Program-made: the position numbers and the translations under genes
Assembly (NCBI GenBank): GCA_018897135.1
Contig: JAHILJ010000065.1
Location: 1 to 5,746, forward strand
DNA length: 5,746 nucleotides
Source: Nanobdellota archaeon
GTDB lineage: Archaea > Nanobdellota > Nanobdellia > Pacearchaeales > GW2011-AR1
Reading direction: 5' to 3'
The notes under the pieces: model-generated
What the model was told of the DNA's origin: nothing
Seen by the model: the letters and a program-made list of their open reading frames with translations, nothing else
Database searches by the model: none
Shown: one piece after another, positions 4,261-5,746 of the stretch
Numbering within the stretch: the first letter of the stretch is position 1
How the letters are laid out: each line of letters opens with the position of its first letter

Positions 4261-4821
4261 ATGCAAGAAAAAGAGAATGTGGTGAGAATTCTTAAAGAAA
4301 CAAAGTTGGCTCTTGAAAAAGGTGATGCCCTGAAAATAAAAAACTTGAGCAACCAAACAATTAATACTGCTTCAATGACGCAAGACCTTGATAATATTGC
4401 TGTTGCAGTTATTGTTTATTCAATTGGGAAAATTCTTGAGCGGGAAAATTATCGACAACTTCCGGGCTGGGATGTTTTTTATAAAGTTATTGAAGTTTCT
4501 TTGACCAATTCAATAAGTGATATTGAAAAAAATAATGAAAAAAAATTTAGAAGCGACTTAGAATCTATCCGAACTGCGATTGGAAAACTTTCTGGAAAAC
4601 TAAAAGAGTATATTGAATCTGTTTTTCAAAAAGCGCAAATTAACAAAGCTTCTCGTTTGTATGAACACGGAATTTCAATGGAACAAACTGCAAAACTTCT
4701 CGGAGTTTCAATGTATGAACTTGCAGATTATGTTGGTAAAACCGGGATTTCAGATACTGCTGAAAGCAAAACAATAAGTGCTCGAGACAGAATTAAAATG
4801 GCAATGGAGATTTTTGGGTAA
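4261..4821 (+). CDS. Conserved-looking helical protein with C-terminal helix-turn-helix
   Basis: This 186-aa soluble protein is predicted largely alpha-helical, and I cannot give it a family name with certainty. Residues 1-120 look like a helical bundle: KENVVRILKETKLALEKGD, then DLDNIAVAVIVYSIGKILE, then SDLESIRTAIGKLSGKLKEY. Residues about 127-165 (NKASRLYEHGISMEQTAKLLGVSMYELADYVGKTGI) have the spacing of a helix-turn-helix, with GISMEQTAKLLGVSMYELADYV as its core. The end, ISARDRIKMAMEIFG, is a short amphipathic helix. The arrangement resembles small HTH proteins annotated as hypothetical in DPANN genomes, but that is from memory and unverified. It is the first gene of a + strand operon with a methyltransferase and a histidine phosphatase. 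Leaderless translation is likely from the TATA box position. A DNA-binding or adaptor role is inference. Confidence 0.8.
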   Translation: MQEKENVVRILKETKLALEKGDALKIKNLSNQTINTASMTQDLDNIAVAVIVYSIGKILERENYRQLPGWDVFYKVIEVSLTNSISDIEKNNEKKFRSDLESIRTAIGKLSGKLKEYIESVFQKAQINKASRLYEHGISMEQTAKLLGVSMYELADYVGKTGISDTAESKTISARDRIKMAMEIFG

Positions 4822-4822
4822 G

Positions 4823-5647
4823 ATGAACAAGGAAGAAAAATTAATTAAAAAAATATATTCGGAAAATGTTTTGAAAGAATGGAAAAGATTGATAAAAGAC
4901 CCCTTTCATAGGTTGGAATTTGATACTACCTTAAAATTTCTTAAAAAATATCTGCTAAAGAAAGGAACTATTTTAGATGCAGGTGGGGGGCCCGGAAGAT
5001 ATTCCATAGAATTAGCAAAATTAGGATATAATGTAATCTTACTTGATTATGTACCTGAGAATTTGGAATTGGCAAAAATAAAACTAAAAAAGGAAAAAGT
5101 ACAACACAAAATTAAAAACATTATTGAAGGATCAATAACTGATTTATCAAATTTCAAATCAGAAAGTTTTGATGCTGTTTTGTGCCTTGGGGGCCCCTTG
5201 AGTCATGTTCACCCAAATAAAAAAAGAAAAAAGGCTGTAAAAGAATTGATTCGAGTTGCAAAAAAAAGCGCCCCAATATTTATCTCGGTAATGGGAAAAT
5301 TTGGAACTATTAGTCGCTTTCATAAATGGATAGATGAAATTAAAGACACTCCACATTTTAGAAAATTTTATGTTAAAGGGGATGATTACCAGTGGCATGG
5401 TGGGAAAGCATATGCGCACTTTTTTGAAGTGGATGAACTAAAATCTTTATTTGCTAACAAAGTAAAATTTTTAGAAAATGTTGGATTAGAAGGATTGGCT
5501 TCGCCTTGCCAAAAAGAAATTAACAAAATGGCTAAAAAGGAACCTAAAGCTTGGAAAAATTGGTTGGAAATGCATAACAAAACCTGTACAAATAAAGAAG
5601 TTGCAGAATTTAGTTTGCATTTTTTAATTATAGGGAGGAAAAAATGA
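4823..5647 (+). CDS. Class I SAM-dependent methyltransferase
   Basis: This 274-aa protein has a Rossmann-type methyltransferase domain. Motif I is ILDAGGGPGRYSIELAKLGY (residues 50-69). Asp75 in VILLDYVPENLELAK is the acidic residue expected to bind the SAM ribose. GSITDLSNF (about 103-111) fits the motif III region and FDAVLCLGGPLSHV (116-129) motif IV. HFFEVDELKSLFANKVKFLENVGLEGLAS (199-227) and the final FLIIGRKK are typical of the methyltransferase type 11/25 group. The substrate cannot be told from sequence; small molecules are most usual for this group. The ATG at 4823 is one base after the preceding stop (TAA-G-ATG), indicating coupled translation. A GTG at 4778 would add 15 unlike residues and overlap the preceding gene by 44 nt, so I rejected it. 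The stop overlaps the next ATG. Confidence 0.88.
   Translation: MNKEEKLIKKIYSENVLKEWKRLIKDPFHRLEFDTTLKFLKKYLLKKGTILDAGGGPGRYSIELAKLGYNVILLDYVPENLELAKIKLKKEKVQHKIKNIIEGSITDLSNFKSESFDAVLCLGGPLSHVHPNKKRKKAVKELIRVAKKSAPIFISVMGKFGTISRFHKWIDEIKDTPHFRKFYVKGDDYQWHGGKAYAHFFEVDELKSLFANKVKFLENVGLEGLASPCQKEINKMAKKEPKAWKNWLEMHNKTCTNKEVAEFSLHFLIIGRKK
5633..5638 (+). promoter_or_regulatory. Shine-Dalgarno of the histidine phosphatase gene
   Basis: GGGAGG lies 5 nt before the ATG at 5644, inside the last codons of the methyltransferase gene. It supports internal initiation in an operon and fixes the start of the truncated gene. Confidence 0.7.
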
Positions 5648-5746
5648 AAATATACTTAGTAAGGCATGCTGAAAAAGAACATGAAGGAGAAGATGCAAAT
5701 TTAACAAAAAAAGGAATTAGCCAAGCAAACCTTCTTGGGAAAAAAT
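5644..5746 (+). CDS. Histidine phosphatase superfamily (phosphoglycerate-mutase/SixA-like), N-terminal fragment
   Basis: Only the first 34 codons are present before the window ends. They read MKIYLVRHAEKEHEGEDANL, then TKKGISQANLLGKK. The LVRHAE motif holds Arg7 and His8; this His is the phosphorylated catalytic residue of the histidine phosphatase superfamily. LTKKGISQANLLG is the conserved segment that follows it. The spacing between the two blocks is short, as in small SixA-like or CobC/GpmB-like members, but the substrate cannot be judged from this fragment. The ATG overlaps the methyltransferase TGA stop (ATGA, 5644-5647) and has a good Shine-Dalgarno, so the two are co-translated. Confidence 0.85.
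   Translation, partial: MKIYLVRHAEKEHEGEDANLTKKGISQANLLGKK

Noticed and set aside
4144..4356. Minus-strand open frame of 70 codons, Phe-rich, overlapping the start of the 186-aa gene
   Set aside because: It is antisense to the well-supported 186-aa gene and its promoter, has low-complexity Phe/Leu composition from A-rich coding DNA read backwards, and shows no motif.
4778..4822. GTG start adding 15 residues to the methyltransferase
   Set aside because: It would overlap the preceding gene by 44 nt with Trp-rich sequence that is just the neighbour's codons in another frame; the ATG at 4823 gives a clean TAA-G-ATG junction.
5159..5580. Two minus-strand open frames (5159-5419 and 5386-5580) inside the methyltransferase gene
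   Set aside because: Both are antisense to conserved methyltransferase motifs and have the Phe/Ser/Asn-rich composition typical of shadows.
1..5746. CRISPR array, tRNA or rRNA gene, transposase, phage genes
   Set aside because: No regularly spaced repeats, cloverleaf-like GC stems, or recognisable mobile-element proteins were seen in any spacer or reading frame.

Overview
The window looks like a chromosomal piece of an AT-rich archaeon with compact genes, most likely a DPANN lineage of the Woesearchaeota/Pacearchaeota type. The archaeal assignment rests on four adjacent genes with no bacterial equivalents: Rpo7/RpoE', Spt4, S24e and S27ae. It is supported by TATA-box promoters 25-26 nt upstream of start codons. 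The narrower DPANN placement is inference from the short proteins, low GC and lysine-rich composition.

Left part (1-1732): a short C-terminal reading frame on the + strand runs off the left edge. It converges on a four-gene minus-strand operon, rpoE' > spt4 > rps24e > rps27ae. The operon is very tight: an ATGA overlap, then two junctions of the form TAA-A-ATG. It encodes an RNA polymerase stalk subunit, an elongation factor and two small-subunit ribosomal proteins. S24e carries an unusually long Lys/Glu/Ala tail.

Middle part (1733-3635): two + strand genes. The first encodes an HTH_10 (bacterio-opsin-activator-like) transcription factor, transcribed divergently from rpoE' across an 80-bp spacer with back-to-back TATA boxes and repeated TTTGCA(AA) motifs. 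The second encodes a 317-aa protein I do not recognise. It has a strong Shine-Dalgarno, a hairpin-rich upstream region and an intrinsic-type terminator. In many archaea the PIN-nuclease gene lies directly upstream of rpoE' on the same strand, so these two genes look like an insertion into a conserved informational cluster.

Right part (3636-5746): the minus-strand PIN-domain nuclease gene, a 283-bp divergent spacer with hairpins and an imperfect direct repeat, then a + strand operon. That operon encodes a 186-aa protein with a C-terminal helix-turn-helix, a class I SAM-dependent methyltransferase, and the start of a histidine phosphatase (RHAE motif) cut by the right edge.

The rpoE', HTH_10, PIN and 186-aa genes all appear to be leaderless. 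Downstream operon genes start by overlap, a one-base gap or a Shine-Dalgarno. I saw no tRNA, rRNA, CRISPR array, transposase or origin.
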